From Bacteroidota bacterium (GTDB lineage Bacteria > Bacteroidota > Bacteroidia > AKYH767-A > 2013-40CM-41-45): a stretch of DNA of 64,000 nt. Positions 63,903 to 64,000 of the stretch are shown piece by piece. A program made the translations under genes and the position numbers. Positions within the stretch are counted from its first letter, which is position 1. Each line of letters begins with the position of its first letter. The stretch lies in NCBI GenBank assembly GCA_016720935.1, contig JADKJP010000006.1, forward strand, positions 558,001 to 622,000, read 5' to 3'. Below the pieces are notes generated by a model. The model was not told where the DNA came from, made no database searches, and saw only the letters and a program-made list of their open reading frames with translations.

Positions 63903-64000
63903 TGTCCTTAAACATACGGGCAGATATAAAACCATCCGCTTTCAATTGCGAGATGAGTGAATCGCATTCGTTTTTTTCTGTAAAATTGGAAACGAGTACC
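63853..64000 (-). CDS. Possible gene, minus strand, cut by the window edge
   Basis: Open minus-strand frame of 48 residues to the edge with end VLVSNFTEKNECDSLIS, QLKADGFISARMF, KVRQHGDQ. The pattern of a polar helix with LKADGF could be a SPOR-type domain end, but the piece is too short to tell. The stop (53-55 of this frame at 63853-63855) overlaps the NUDIX gene by 50 bases, so it may be only chance. No start is visible. Confidence 0.35.
   Translation of the reverse strand, partial: VLVSNFTEKNECDSLISQLKADGFISARMFKDIRKNADSLKVRQHGDQ

Overview
The window is from a Bacteroidota (Bacteroidetes) chromosome, probably an environmental aerobic or microaerobic member. The evidence is a cbb3 oxidase operon with a fused CcoN-CcoO protein, type IX secretion/gliding genes (PorU, PorV, a PorP/SprF-like protein, GldJ), a protein with a type IX sorting domain, several TAnnTTTG promoters with TTG about 19 bases upstream, and an rRNA operon whose 16S tail reads CACCTCCTTTCT. 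I cannot place it to genus from sequence alone. Most of the window is ordinary core genome. There is no prophage, insertion sequence, CRISPR array or classical defence island.

Layout. 1-5651: ccoNO (5' end cut by the window edge), ccoQ, ccoP, ccoG, ccoH and a TauE/SafE-like membrane protein in one tight operon. 5827-12239: a DoxX-like protein, then a minus-strand region with two YceI-family proteins, an OB-fold protein, a possible 35-residue membrane peptide, and a hybrid of beta-propeller sensor kinase plus LytTR response regulator. 12311-15403: KDO transferase (kdtA), an outer-membrane-like protein, a DUF1572/DinB-like protein and cytidine deaminase. 15686-18751: a five-gene operon of lipoprotein, YD-repeat-like protein, VTC-domain protein, DUF4956 membrane protein and DUF2490 outer-membrane protein; this is the best candidate for a poorly described system. 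18753-27354: ispF, porV, porU, a porP/sprF-like gene and gldJ.

27517-41250: amino-acid permease, pyrF, DUF2851, PspC-like, an Asp-box propeller protein, a K+ channel, an RmlD-like reductase, a GyrI-like protein, a type IX cargo protein, a helix-hairpin-helix protein, apt and an acyl-CoA dehydrogenase. 41306-42850 is the rpsU-xerC-hpf block typical of the phylum. It is followed by three genes that look like cell-wall enzymes (lytic transglycosylase, NodB-like deacetylase, mtgA), then a GT-C-like membrane protein, a beta-barrel and an SDR. 50954-56719 is a complete rRNA operon with tandem promoters, RNase III processing stems and a terminator. Its 16S-23S spacer holds one intact tRNA-Ile and several damaged tRNA-like pieces. 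56765-63902 carries an FNR-like reductase, threonine aldolase, a Spy-like protein, an O-methyltransferase, an Omp28-like lipoprotein, an OmpH/Skp-like chaperone, a MORN-like protein, a geranylgeranyl-reductase-family flavoprotein and a NUDIX hydrolase. A gene running off the right edge is possible.

The points most worth following up are the VTC/DUF4956 operon, a perfect Shine-Dalgarno sequence in front of hpf (and a good one in front of the next gene) in a phylum that largely avoids them, the broken tRNA spacer, and the paired YceI genes around a propeller kinase.
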